From Branchipolynoe longqiensis (lineage: Eukaryota > Annelida > Polychaeta > Phyllodocida > Polynoidae), in assembly GCA_030323885.1 (NCBI GenBank), contig CM059194.1, positions 434,001 through 498,000 on the forward strand: a DNA stretch of 64,000 nucleotides, given 5' to 3'. Shown piece by piece: positions 11,449 to 22,027 of the stretch (the first letter of the stretch is position 1; every line of letters starts with the position of its first letter). The notes beneath the pieces were generated by a model that was not told where the DNA came from, did not search any database, and worked only from the letters and a program-made list of their open reading frames with translations. The position numbers were made by a program, and so were the translations under genes.

Positions 11449-11590
11449 TAACTAAGTGTCTATGTACTTTTTTATCCAAATTTCATTTCCCTCCTTCTCT
11501 CTATGGTTCCTTTCTGTAGATATCGGTGGTTCCTTACCAATATAGTCTGCCGGCCACCCAAACTCCAAATATTCTAATATTATTTTATCC

Positions 11591-12004
11591 TCATAATGCA
11601 CTAATTTTTTCTCTCCTTATATCCATATTTAGTCCTGATGGCACCGGTATCCTAGACTGCAAATAATTAGGTACTCCTGTCTTCCGTACCTGTTTATAGA
11701 TCTCTAAATAACCAAATTCTTCGCAATTAATTCTATCATCTATTAAAGGCCAGTATTCTAACAATCTGCTTTTAAACTCTAACGGTGAAATCTTCATCTT
11801 TTTCTTCTCTACGTTTTTCATAATATCCTTCCCATCGATAATTTCTAAAGCTTCATCTAATACTTCCCCATCTAATTTTTCACTACACACCTCTAAGTGT
11901 TCGTTTAATACCCTTCTAGCAAATGCAAATGGCCATTGAGTTTGTCGATATGCGTAGGGAAAATGAATAGAATATATAATATTTTGGCTTAAACATGTAT
12001 GCAC
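11591..12004 (-). pseudogene. DIRS-A N-terminal region
   Basis: A minus-strand frame preceding the RT; the part from about residue 20 (QTQWPFAFARRVLNEHLEV) to RIPVPSGLNMDIRREKI is protein-like. It is the counterpart of the pre-RT segment of element B. Function unrecognised beyond that. Confidence 0.55.
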
Positions 12005-12640
12005 ACATGCAATATAATGAATGATCTGATGAATATAGCTAAGACAAAACTAGCCATAGTTAAACATTTTGAGCTAAGAAACATACAATTCCACACAAAA
12101 CAATCAGTGATATCCACATCACCATTATTAATTCGTGTTCTAAATATTAAAATGCCAAATGTGTCAACATACACTTGCTTCAGAGAAATATATAACCAAT
12201 ATCTGATTAACCCTACTAATTGTCTAGTTCTACATATGTCATTAACCATAGGATATCAATAAAAACATTAATAAAATAAGTAAAACTGACTATGGCTATG
12301 GCTCTAACACTAGTCTGAGTGCCCAGATTTGTCTAAATCTAAATGCACATGGCATAAGATGTGCTGATTATATAGATGTAAATGCAATGCTGGATAAAAG
12401 ATTAATATTTTAATTTATTAAATATATTTATTTAGTTGGTATTCTATGTTTCAAACAAGAGCTGAGATGAGCTAAAACTAGCACATTTCATAGCTGCACC
12501 CAGTGTATTAGCATGTGCCATGTGCTTCTCGCGGGTTTGTTTTGCTTTGACGAATCCCACAATGCACCGCGCCGCTGGAACGGTGATGTAGTCTATATTA
12601 CATAGATAAAATAAAATGAAAAAATGGCCCATATTAGCTT
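12005..12640. other. AT-rich spacer
   Basis: No supported gene or repeat structure. It may include the 5'-terminal region of DIRS-like element A. A short GC-rich block near 12,530-12,590 resembles nothing I can name. Confidence 0.35.
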
Positions 12641-12699
12641 ATACGGATTCACAGAAATCCACATGGCTAATGGGATTTTGATGGGATTCCCCTAGGATT

Positions 12700-15260
12700 C
12701 CCTTGTTCATACGTGGCATGATGGGGATGTTTCATTGGGTGAAGGTACTGCTTAAGTGTGCTGGACCATATCTGCGAGGTTCTGGTATTGAAGATGGGCT
12801 TATTGAGACAGAGGTATTTGGCAAGTTGATCCTGATTTCTCTTTTGGAAGGCTCACATTATGTAAGATCATTCCAAGGCCTACTGATTGTGTCAGATGTC
12901 ATCACATCCTTGATGTGGGATGGGTTCTGGTCATGGATCACACAGCAGGATCGTGAGGTGATGGCAGCTTCAGTGCAACCAAGGGCGGCCTTAATTGTTT
13001 GAATCCTTCCTGAAGGACTAATTAAAAGTATGCCAGTACTGAATGGTATTCCAGCAAATGGCCCTTAATATCAAGCATATCATCTCTTCTGACCGTGAAG
13101 GCAACTTTGCTCTGCATCTTGCATCTATAGAGAAGTCTCTTCCCATCTTCCAAGAGAGTGACTTCCTTAACTACCTTTGATATGATGTTGAAACTATAAA
13201 GGTCCTACAGAGTACACATCCTGAGGTTGTCCGATAATTTTATGGGTGGCAAGTTTGTTGTGAAAGATCGTGATGGATGCTGCAATGCAGTGGCACCAAA
13301 CATGAAGTTAGATCAGACTATCCAGAGGGCATCTAAGGGTATGGGGAATTGTGAGCCAGACAAGAAACACAGCAGTTGTGGTTTAATGGCAGTTAATTTT
13401 TCATGAGATTCTTGTCATCTCAAATAACTTGAGAGAATAGTAAATCTGCAAACGTCCATCATGATCTCATAGGTCGAAAAGCAGAGCACTTGAACAGAAA
13501 TGTGTCACTGCTTCTGGACTTTATATGCAGCAGATGCAATCCGTTTGTCATTCAAGCACTAGGTATAAAGCTGCATAGCTTTGTCACTAAGTGGGTAGCA
13601 GGTGATGAAGTATCTGCACATCTGCTTCAGGCTCTCATGAATGGCAAGCAGTGATACAAGCAGTTTCGCAAGGATAGATTTGTTGAAAAGAACAATAAAC
13701 TGTCTGTCACTATCATAAAGGTAATCTTGACCTGTCTTGACTTCAAATCAAAATCTGACACCAGTGTAACTACTGCTGTTGATATTGGAAGCTGCTCAGC
13801 GAGACATTGATATTGCGAAAGAGTGAGGATCGCCATTGGCATAAATCTATTTGCATGATATCCTGCCATCTTATGTCATCTTTGAAGGCAACATAGCTTC
13901 AAAACTAGAGAAAAGCAGACTTATGGTGGAACTTGAGAAGCATTTACAGCAAGAAGATATGGTCTTTCCGAAAGATAAAGAAGCTGTCATAGTGGACTTC
14001 ATGTCTAAAATGCATTTGTTCACAAACCTGTCTTCTTTTGGGATATTTGCAAATGCTATAACAGTATAAGGTGTGTGCTGTCTGCACAAAGCTGTATATA
14101 CCAGAATAGCCTCCAACTTGTATTTGACAGCTATCTGGAATCCTCTATCAAAGGGGGTGAAAGAACTCAACATGGCACTGGTGTTCGATCTGTTGACATG
14201 GCATTCATTGGATCCTATGTCCCAGTACCACAGCAGTTGGACAAGTTCTGGCCATCACCAAGTAATAACTATGTCCCAGTACCACAGCAGTTGGACAAGT
14301 TCTGGCCATCACCAAGTAATAAGACGAAGCTACAACATCTCGCATGTGTGCTAGCCACTGAACAGCATTCACAACTTCCTATTATTCTTAGTGGATGCAT
14401 TGTTCACGATGAAGTTGTCTCAGCTGAGTTTATAAGCCTGGACTCATCCTCTGTTACTCCTAACATGGACGTGCCAACAGGCAGTGTAGAAGTGGATGAT
14501 AGGCTGCTACTTCATTGTGCTTGGGAGGTGGCCCGAGGCAGTGAGCGTCTCCTGGTTATATCCAATGACACAGATACAGTAGTAAGACTGCTGCACTTTA
14601 TCACTCAGTGGTGTGAACAAGGTCTGCTTGAGCTTTGGGTGGCATTTGGCTTGGGTGAGCGTAAGAGACATATGCCACTTCATATTCTTGCTTAGAAGAT
14701 TGGCCGTAGTGTCAAAACTTAGTGAAAGTGCATGTGATAACTAGAGATGATGCTTGTAGTAAAAATTGGAACAAAACATGTTGCATTCCCATGTGAGCCT
14801 GAGAAATACCTGGAAAACTTTGCAGAGTGCAATGAATTTAGCGAGGATTGTTTACAGAAAGTAGAGGAATACGTAGGTCATGTTTGGATTGGTGATGGAT
14901 GTAAAACAACATGTCCGACTTTTGATCAGCTCCGACTGGATAGTCACACTAAGCGTGCTACATCAAAGCCTCTGGCACAACTGCCACCTACATCAAGTGT
15001 AATTCGTAATCGCATTCAGAGATCATTTTTCATTGTATGCAATATCCTCAATCTCTTCCCTGATCACCGTGCTACATCCAACTAACCATGGCTGGTTTTT
15101 TTCTGATGGTGCCAGTGAAAGGTTTGAAGCCCCTTCCACCTGAACAGCTTATTGTGTGCAAATGTGGCAGCAAATGCAATACCAAACGCTGTAAATGTGC
15201 AAAAGCAGGACTTCAATGTGTAGTATGTCACATGTCACAGAAATCAGAATTTCAAAATAA
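12700..15260 (+). pseudogene. Decayed coding relic of a dispersed multicopy family (PIN-like acidic motif, Cys-rich tail)
   Basis: Consecutive plus-strand frames with many stops read as one protein. An N-terminal part (12,703-13,000) is followed by EGNFALHLASIEKSLPIFQ, then HLNRNVSLLLDFICSRCNPF, and LVFDSYLESSIKGGERTQHG at about 14,120. Next come VDDRLLLHCAWEVARGSERL and ISNDTDTVVRLLHFI (14,490-14,620), a spacing that recalls PIN/FEN-type acidic motifs. A Cys-rich end follows, CKCGSKCNTKRCKCAKAGLQ (about 15,160-15,220). From memory this is a family seen in very many copies in cnidarian and molluscan genomes. Whether it is a transposon is inference. A 56-bp tandem duplication lies at 14,217-14,321. 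Confidence 0.55.
14217..14321 (+). repeat. Recent 56-bp tandem duplication in the relic
   Basis: The segment beginning TATGTCCCAGTACCACAGCA is repeated back to back, differing only at the junction. It encodes VPVPQQLDKFWPSPSNN twice. The second copy shifts the downstream frame, so the duplication post-dates or contributes to inactivation. Confidence 0.8.
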
Positions 15261-15499
15261 GTAGTATGTACTGGGAAATTAACATTGCTTAAATAATTAG
15301 TAAGCCACCAATTAGTTCCATTGGAGTAAGAATTAACCATTATATCGTTCAAAAAGTGATTATCAGTTGTATTGACTAGAAATGAAATAAGTTTGTTCAT
15401 TGTAACGTTGCCATGAGTTCTAAATGGATTATATCCATTTTAGACATTTCTGTCATGTACATAGGTCAAACTGTTACATGGTATATATAGTGCCCCAAG

Positions 15500-16040
15500 T
15501 TATGACCATGTGTAATCTTGTAGTGGTTGCTCTGGGTGGCCATCTTGGATTTTCAATACCTGCACGTTGGGCAACCTTTAAAACTCACCTAGTGAATCAA
15601 GAAACCTTTATTTCATCAGAAAGATATGTTATTCATTCCTTTTAAGTCAAATACCATCATAGTTACAGCCATTGAAACTATTGTACTGGTTGCTATATCA
15701 TTATATGACCTAGATTTCTAACAACCTTGAAACCCCCTCCAATGACCCGGGCAACATAGATTTAGTGGGTAACGACACATTATTCATCTTTCTAGGTCAA
15801 ATACTTTTTAAGTTATGACTGTTTGAAATGTTGAACCGGTTGCTAGGGTGGCCATCTTGGATTTCTGGTGACCTGGACTTCAGGCAACCTTAAACACCCC
15901 TTTAGTGACTCAGGTTGCCTTGATTTGGTGAGAAAGGACCCCAAATCCGTTCCTCTAGGCGAAATAACTTCGGAATTATAATCATTAACAATTTCACCAG
16001 GTTGCTATGGGCGTCCATTTATAAACATCTCCATTTCCGG
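15500..16040. repeat. Diverged tandem repeat, ~150-165-bp unit
   Basis: Four diverged copies can be aligned on GGTTGCT followed by GGTGGCCATCTTGGATTT, at about 15,526, 15,690, 15,837 and 15,998. Each also carries an AGGTCAAATA/GCAACCTT module. This is an old tandem array or satellite-like element with no coding signal. Confidence 0.65.
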
Positions 16041-16139
16041 GTTTTGCACTGGTTTTCAAAATTCTACCTAGTAAAGTTTTAAAGCTATACATGTCTATTA
16101 CTCAAACCAACATTCAAATTCTCCTCTTCAGCAGTTTTA

Positions 16140-16405
16140 TACAGGTCTCCATGGCAGGCTCTGGACTATGTTCTGAATGGATTCAGATTTTCCAAGGCCA
16201 AGACAGTCTGCATGCACATCTGCCAGTTGCGCAGAGTGCATGCAGAACCAGAGCTGACCCTCGATGGGGATCCCATAAATGTCGTCAAAGAAACCAAATT
16301 TTGGGGTCTCACTTTCGACACGAAGCTGTCTTTCGTGCCTCATATCAAGTACCTCAAAACACGATGCCTGAAAGCGTTAGATTGTCTCGAGAGAGCACAA
16401 ATAAA
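16140..16405 (+). pseudogene. LINE reverse transcriptase fragment
   Basis: A plus-strand frame reading ALDYVLNGFRFSKAKTVCMH, then LTLDGDPINVVKETKFWGLT and FDTKLSFVPHIKYLKTRCLK. This is the RT palm-to-thumb passage of non-LTR elements of the I/Jockey type. Both sides are truncated. It lies just downstream (in gene direction) of the TMEM223-type gene and has no relation to it. Confidence 0.7.
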
Positions 16406-16485
16406 TATAGAACTAGATGTCCGAGGCTGAATATAAAATCGCCACAATAAGTCAGGAAGCCAACCATTTCCTAGTTGATGGTCGC

Positions 16486-16660
16486 TCACTCAGGTTAGCG
16501 CTGTCTGTACTCCTCTCTGTGCGCCTCTCTCGTCCCCCACTCAGGTTAGCGCTATATGTGCGCCTCTCTGGTCGCTCACTCAGGTTAGCGCTACTTGTGC
16601 TCCTCTCTGGTCGCCCACTCAGGTTAGCGTTACCTGTGCGCCTCTCTGGTCGCCCACTCA
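16486..16660 (-). repeat. 39-bp array made from the end of the TMEM223-type coding region
   Basis: Four to five tandem copies of a 39-bp unit. On the minus strand the unit reads GAGTGGGCGACCAGAGAGG, then GCGCACAGGTAACGCTAACC. The first copy is the last eight codons and stop codon of the gene at 16,630. The further copies lie in the 3' UTR and each repeats the coding end and a stop triplet. A lone inverted copy occurs at 27,428-27,464. Confidence 0.85.
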
Positions 16661-17208
16661 GTGAGCCTGGTGAAGTAGGACTTGTGCTTGAAGTCGGCTG
16701 CGTGTAGATACACCGTCTGCCCCTTGATGACGTAGTTCCCGGTCAGCCCTCTCACGGCACCCCTCAGTTCCCGCCGCTTCACGTCCCGAGGCGTGAACTG
16801 CAGGTTGGGCCGCCGGCCGGCTGCGTACAGCCGCACCAGTGTGAACACGTCCTGCCGCTCGTCGTAGTAGATGCGGCTGGCGCTGGGCGCGTACACGCGG
16901 CGCACCGCTTCCACCAGCGCCACGCCGCCCGCACCCAGCACCAGCCCCGGGCCGACCCCGGCGTTCAGGTCGAGCAGCACGGCGGGCAGGCCGGGGTGCA
17001 GCGCGGCGTTGTAGAGGCTGGCGGCCAGCGTGAGGCCGGCGGCCGGCACCACGACGCCCGCCGTCATGTACAGCCCCCACAGGTTCGAGTTGACGTAAAC
17101 GAGCTGCGACCCACGACTCACGCCGTCCACGTCGTGTCGGGGCCGGAACTGGCGCCGACCAGCCGCCATCTTGGAGGCGGGACGCGCGCCGCCCGCCGCT
17201 AGGGGCCC
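16630..17208 (-). CDS. TMEM223: TMEM223-like exon 2
   Basis: Carries residues 19-210 and the stop codon TAA at 16,632-16,630. The acceptor is the CAG at 17,211-17,209, preceded by a pyrimidine-rich tract. The open frame runs upstream into the intron, but the phase-0 join to exon 1 and the quality of this acceptor argue for the boundary chosen. An internal Met at residue 32 (the ATG in AAGATGGCGGCT) is an alternative start if exon 1 is skipped, but would lose the presequence. Confidence 0.7.
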   Translation of the reverse strand, partial: GPLAAGGARPASKMAAGRRQFRPRHDVDGVSRGSQLVYVNSNLWGLYMTAGVVVPAAGLTLAASLYNAALHPGLPAVLLDLNAGVGPGLVLGAGGVALVEAVRRVYAPSASRIYYDERQDVFTLVRLYAAGRRPNLQFTPRDVKRRELRGAVRGLTGNYVIKGQTVYLHAADFKHKSYFTRLTEWATREAHR

Positions 17209-20200
17209 CTGTGGGAGCGGAGGGACGCCAACATCAAACAGCGGCAGACTGCCAAACACTGGACAGCATCAGTTACTAAAGTTGCATAGTCCGATGGTCC
17301 TGAGTTTCAGAAATTTTCTGAGAGAAAAGGATTAGGTTCATCATTATAATATACCTTACTTTAGCTTGAAGTACCTTTTATTTTAAGTGGCTAACTTTTG
17401 AGATATTTGAAGCGCAACCATGCAAAATTAATTTTGGCAAGCTTGCCAAAACTGACACCATAGGCTTCTGCAGTAACAGGATCTATTCAATTGCTTCACT
17501 ATTCCCGTCTGTGTGCCGACAAATTCGTAATAAGTGCATCAGTATCTAAGCTAGATATGTAGAATCAAATTTAGATCATTGTTTTGGTTTTGAAAATTTG
17601 ATGATTTCATCGGACTATGCAGCTTTAATGGGTGCCAAACACTCGACACCACCAGTTACGTAGTGGTTGCCAAACACTTGACACCACCAGTTACTTAGTG
17701 GTTGCCAAACACTCGACACCACCAGTTACGTAGTGGTTGCCAAACACTTGACACCACCAGTTACTTAGTGGTTGCCAAACACTCGACACCACCCAGTTAC
17801 GTAGTGGTTGCCAAACACTTGACACCACCAGTTACTTAGTGGTTGCCAAACACTCGACACCACCAGTTACGTAGTGGTTGCCAAACACTTGACACCACCA
17901 GTTACTTAGTGGTTGCCAAACACTCGACACCACCAGTTACGTAGTGGTTGCCAAACACTTGACACCACCAGTTACTTAGTGGTTGCCAAACACTTGACAC
18001 CACCAGTTACTTAGTGGTTGCCAAACACTGAACACCACCAGTTACTTAGTGGTTGCCAAACACTCGACACCACCAGTTACGTAGTGGTTGCCAAACACTG
18101 AACACCACCAGTTACTTAGTGGTTGCCAAACACTGGACACCACCAGCTACTTAGTGGTTGCCAAACACTCAACACCACCAGTTACTTAGGGGTTGCCAAA
18201 CACTGGACACCACCAGTTACTTAGTGGTTGCCAAACAATCGACACCACCAGTTACTTAGTGGTTGCCAAACACTCGACACCACCAGCTACTTAGTGGTTG
18301 CCAAACACTCAACACCACCAGTTACTTAGGGGTTGCCAAACACTGGACACCACCAGTTACTTAGGGGTTGCCAAACACTGGACACCACCAGTTACTTAGT
18401 GGTTGCCAAACACTCGACACCACCAGTTACTTAGTGGTTGCCAAACACTGGACACCACCAGCTACTTAGTGGTTGCCAAACACTCAACACCACCAGTTAC
18501 TTAGGGGTTGCCAAACACTCAACACCACCAGTTACTTAGGGGTTGCCAAACACTGGACACCACCAGTTACTTAGTGGTTGCCAAACACTGGACACCACCA
18601 GTTACTTATGGCTGGCACACACCTACCGTTTGTCCGCACCCACCTACCGTTTACAATTCGCGCACTAAAACTGACGACCCGACCCGACCCGACCCGTTTC
18701 CCGATTGGAGCGCTCACATATACCGTCCGTTTTCGCGACTGCGAGCCACGCACCTGGTGTCTTTAGCACGAACTACCCTAGCTACCCGAGCGCCTCCTAG
18801 CGTTTTGTGTGTGTCTCTGTGTTTCTGTGTGTCTGTGTGTGCGTGTCTGTGTGTGTGTGTCTCTGTGTGTGTCTCTGTGTGTATGTGTGTGTGTTTCTGT
18901 GTGTCTGTGTGTGTGTCTGTGTGTGTGTTACTCTGTGCCTCTGTGTGTGTCTGTGTGTGTGGTTCTGTGTGTCTGTGTGTGTGTGTCTGTGTGTGTCTGT
19001 GTGTGTTACTCTGTGCCTCTGTGTGTGTCTCTGTGTGTGTCTCTGTGTCTGTGTGTGTGCCTCTGTGTGTGTATGTGTGTGTGTGTCTGTGTGTGTATCT
19101 GTGTCTCTGTGTGTGTCTCTGTGTCTCTGTGTGTGTCTGTGTGTGTCTCTATGTGTGTGTCTCTGTGTGTGTCTCTGTGTCTGTGTGTGTGTGTCTCTGT
19201 GTGTGTGTTTCTGTGTATGTGTGTCTGTGTGTCTCTGTGTGTGTGTCTGTGTGTGTGTGTGTGTCTGTGTCTGTGTCTCTGTGTGTGCCTCACTCTCACT
19301 CTCACTCTCAGTCTGACTCTCACTCTCAGTCTGACTCTGACTCTCAGTCTGACTCTCACTCTGACTCTCAGTCTGACTCTCACTCTCAGACTGACTCTGA
19401 CTCTCACTCTCAGTCTGACTCTCACTCTCAGTCTGACTCTCACTCTCAGTCTCACTCTCAGTCTGACTCTCACTCTCAGTCTGACTCTCACTCTCAGTCT
19501 GACTCTCAGTCTGACTCACTCTCACTCTCAGACTGACTCTCACTCTCAGACTGACTCTCACTCTCAGTCTGACTCTCACTCTCAGTCTGACTCTCACTCT
19601 CAGTCTGACTCTCACTCTCAGTCTGACTCTCACTCTCAGTCTGACTCTCACTCTCAGTCTGACTCTCACTCTCAGTCTCAGTCGACTCTCACTGACTCTC
19701 ACTCTCAGTCTGACTCTCACTCTCAGTCTGACTCTCACTCTCAGTCTGACTCTCACTCTCAGTCTGACTCTCACTCTCAGTCTGACTCTCACTCTCAGTC
19801 TGACTCTCACTCTCAGTCTGACTCACAGAAACACAGAGACACACACAGACACAGGGACACACACAGAGACACACGCACAGACACACCGAGACACACACAG
19901 ACAAAGAGACACACAGAGACACACACATACACAGAGACACACACACAGACACAGAGACACAGAGACACAGAGAAACACATACACAGAGACACACACACAG
20001 ACACACACATAAAGACACACACATATACACAGAGACACACACACAGACACAGAGGCACACATACATACAGAGACACACACACAGACACAGAGACACACAC
20101 ACACACAGACAAACACAGAGACACACACATAGACACATACATACAGAGACACACACAGAGACATAGAGACACACACACAGACACACACATATACACAGAG

Positions 20201-21203
20201 ACACACATACATACACAGAGACACACACACAGACACACACACAGACACAGAGACACACACACAGGCACACAGACACCCATACAGACACAGAGACACACAC
20301 AGAGACACATACAGAGACACACACACACAAAGAGACACACAGAGACACAGAGGACTTGGATCGCAAACGGACGTTGGGTATCACACATATACCGTTTACG
20401 ATACGACTGACCGCTCACACCTACCGTTTCTTGAACGGCCCGATTCGTTTTTCGAATCCCTTGCGATTCCAGTTTTAAGGCCTAAAACTGAGTTTTAAGT
20501 CGCGAATCGCAAGGCTCTGGTGTGCTAGGGGGTCGCACACCTAACGACTAAAACCCAGTTTTACGTCGTAAACGGGCAGTTTTACGTCGTAAACGGGAGG
20601 TGTGCGCCGGGCATTAGTGGTTGCCAAACACTCGACACCACCAGCTACTTAGTGGTTGCCAAACACTTGACACCACCAGCTACTTAGTGGTTGCCAAACA
20701 CTCGACACCACCAGCTACTTAGTGGTTGCCAAACACTCGACACCATCAGTTACTTAGTGATTCGGCCGGCTTCACGGTTTGACAATCTGCAATATTTATC
20801 TACATGCGACAACTCAATGAGGGCAGGCTGCAACGTTTCAATGGGAACTAGGCTCATAGTGATAAGTCTAGGTTGTGACTGCTTTACTTAGATGACTGCT
20901 AATTGGATGGAGGGGTTCATTAGATGGCTGCTAATTGGATGAAGGGTTTAATTAGATAGCTGCTAATTGGTTAAGGTGCAAACAGACAGGTCCTGTCCAT
21001 CGGTTAAAGTAACGAAGCACTGAGAAGAGACCTTCTCACTAACTCCGTGGTCATAATGAAACTGTGCCTCCTCCATGTGGGCAGGTACTGAGGGGCAGTC
21101 AGCTGAAGGGCAGTGCAGGCCGTGCCACAAACCGTCCGCACCAACTCACCTGCAGCAGCCCTGTCAGGACTGGGGCAGACGACCGCAGCACTCTGGGCAG
21201 CAT
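16630..21203 (-). CDS. TMEM223: TMEM223-like mitochondrial membrane protein (two exons)
   Basis: The CDS joins 21203-21150 (18 codons) to 17208-16630, giving 210 residues. The intron is phase 0, with donor CAG|GTGAGT and acceptor CTCCGCTCCCACAG. The N-terminus, [18 protein letters not shown], is basic, Ser-containing and free of acids, as expected of a mitochondrial presequence. Two hydrophobic segments follow at about residues 64-84 and 101-120, then a soluble tail with [31 protein letters not shown] and [16 protein letters not shown]. Length, topology and the tail (a VKG-type strand near the end) fit TMEM223 best. TMEM186 and TMEM70 are related alternatives. Family members sit in the mitochondrial inner membrane and are tied to respiratory-chain assembly. 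Exon 2 is very GC-rich against its AT-rich surroundings. The intron holds a 35-bp minisatellite and two MITEs. Confidence 0.65.
17279..17625. mobile_element. MITE with TA duplication (Tc1/mariner-like), copy 1
   Basis: The terminal inverted repeats are AAGTTGCATAGTCCGATG and CATCGGACTATGCAGCTT, flanked by TA on both sides (17,277-17,278 and 17,626-17,627). An internal palindrome TTTTGGCAAGCTTGCCAAAA lies at 17,432-17,451. Length 347 bp, no coding capacity. It lies inside the 35-bp minisatellite and separates its first copy from the rest. Confidence 0.85.
18609..20613. mobile_element. 2-kb TIR foldback element with TTA duplication and simple-repeat interior
   Basis: The element is flanked by TTA at 18,606-18,608 and 20,614-20,616, within the 35-bp minisatellite. 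Its ends are imperfect inverted repeats (TGGCTGGCACACACCTACCG against TGCCCGGCGCACACCTCCCG). A TTA duplication fits PIF/Harbinger. Subterminal ACCGTTT/AAACGGT motifs recur in both arms. The interior is a GTGTCTGTGT-type left arm (18,806-19,286), a central CTCACTCTCAGTCTGA array (19,287-19,823) and an ACACAGAGACAC right arm (19,824-20,352). The right arm is the reverse complement of the left, so the whole element can fold back. No transposase. Confidence 0.8.
21150..21203 (-). CDS. TMEM223: TMEM223-like exon 1 (mitochondrial presequence)
   Basis: Eighteen codons from ATG at 21,203-21,201 to the donor CAG|GTGAGTTGG. The peptide [18 protein letters not shown] has two Arg, no acidic residue and amphipathic character. 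This exon is too short for ordinary open-frame searches; I found it by looking for a phase-0 donor upstream of exon 2. Confidence 0.65.
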
Positions 21204-22027
21204 CCTGTCTGGAAATGAACGCTTGGCTTAGATCGGAGTTTTCAACACTAAAGTTGCATCGGGTTGGTTTTGAGTATTTGTGATACTTTTTGTATAAATA
21301 TATGAGGATGGTTATTATTAGGTACCGGCAGTGAAATTAAAAAATATGCATATGATCCAATATTTTTATTCTTTCCTGTAGACATTGAAATTAGAAACCC
21401 AAATCCAAAAACAGTTGGGCTATATATAGTATTGTTCTGGAGATAATAATTTGTTAAGATTAAATATATAAAAATGTATTAATTTTACATTAAAGGTGGA
21501 AATTTGACCAAATATAATAAAAAGTGGAAGGATGTGAGGGGCGTTCTGCTAACCAATTTCCATTGAACATATATAAAGGAATTTAAATTGTCAATTGCTA
21601 AATCAATTAGTAAAGCAGATTTTTAATAAGGCAATGTCAAAAACTGCAATTCATAACAAAAAAATCATTCTGATTTGGCCATTTTCAAAGCATATTTTCT
21701 TGGAAAACTGCAACAAGACCGAATAAATGCTACATACTTCACCTATTCATAACAGTGTAACACCCTACTTTTGTTCAGACCTCTATCTGCAGAGAATCAA
21801 AGATATTTGCATCCTAAAATGTCAAAAAGTGTAATTGTTTGCATGTAAGTGAATCTTTTTCAACATTTCAATATTTGAAAGCTCATTGCAGCAAAACAAT
21901 CTTTTGAATCTTCCTCATATTTGGCACAGTATTACAATAACCATTCACTGAGACTAATAGATATTTTTGATATCAATATTACATCCAAAAGTATGGAAAA
22001 TATTGAATTTTGATTGAACATATAAAG
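21204..22027. other. Upstream region of the TMEM223-type gene, AT-rich intergenic
   Basis: This must include the promoter of the minus-strand gene, but I see no TATA box or clear factor site near 21,204-21,300. From about 21,253 on, an AAGTTGCATCGGG motif recalls the TA-flanked MITE family, without a matching far end. Confidence 0.35.

Larger units (their letters stand above)
3602..12004 (-). mobile_element. DIRS-like retrotransposon A, AT-rich, split by nested insertions
   Basis: Minus-strand fragments occur in the order expected of a DIRS-type element: N-terminal region (12,004-11,591), reverse transcriptase (11,448 to about 10,860), the rest of RT and its connection (5,106-4,771), RNase H (about 4,730-4,270) and tyrosine recombinase (3,966-3,602). 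RT homology stops near 10,860 and resumes near 5,050; the intervening ~5.8 kb is a different, GC-rich element on the opposite strand. Frameshifts and stops show it is inactive. I could not locate the terminal repeats, so the outer boundaries are only those of coding homology. Confidence 0.75.
17250..20760. repeat. 35-bp minisatellite in the TMEM223-type intron, interrupted by two MITEs
   Basis: The unit is AGTGGTTGCCAAACACTCGA followed by CACCACCAGTTACTT. Copies occupy 17,250-17,278, 17,626-18,608 and 20,614-20,757, with MITEs between. In the proximal part (17,640-17,990) units alternate strictly between TCGACACC...TTACGTA and TTGACACC...TTACTTA, giving a 70-bp higher-order dimer. Read on the gene strand, the unit matches the sequence 40-70 nt upstream of the exon 2 acceptor. 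Confidence 0.9.

Noticed and set aside
16658..17080. Alternative Arg/Ala-rich frame overlapping the TMEM223-type exon
   Set aside because: A GC-rich shadow frame; the chosen frame has a consistent splice phase, a presequence and membrane segments.
18797..20418. Long Cys/Val/Ser and His/Thr/Arg repetitive frames
   Set aside because: Direct translations of GT/CT and AC/AG simple repeats inside the foldback element; open in several frames on both strands.
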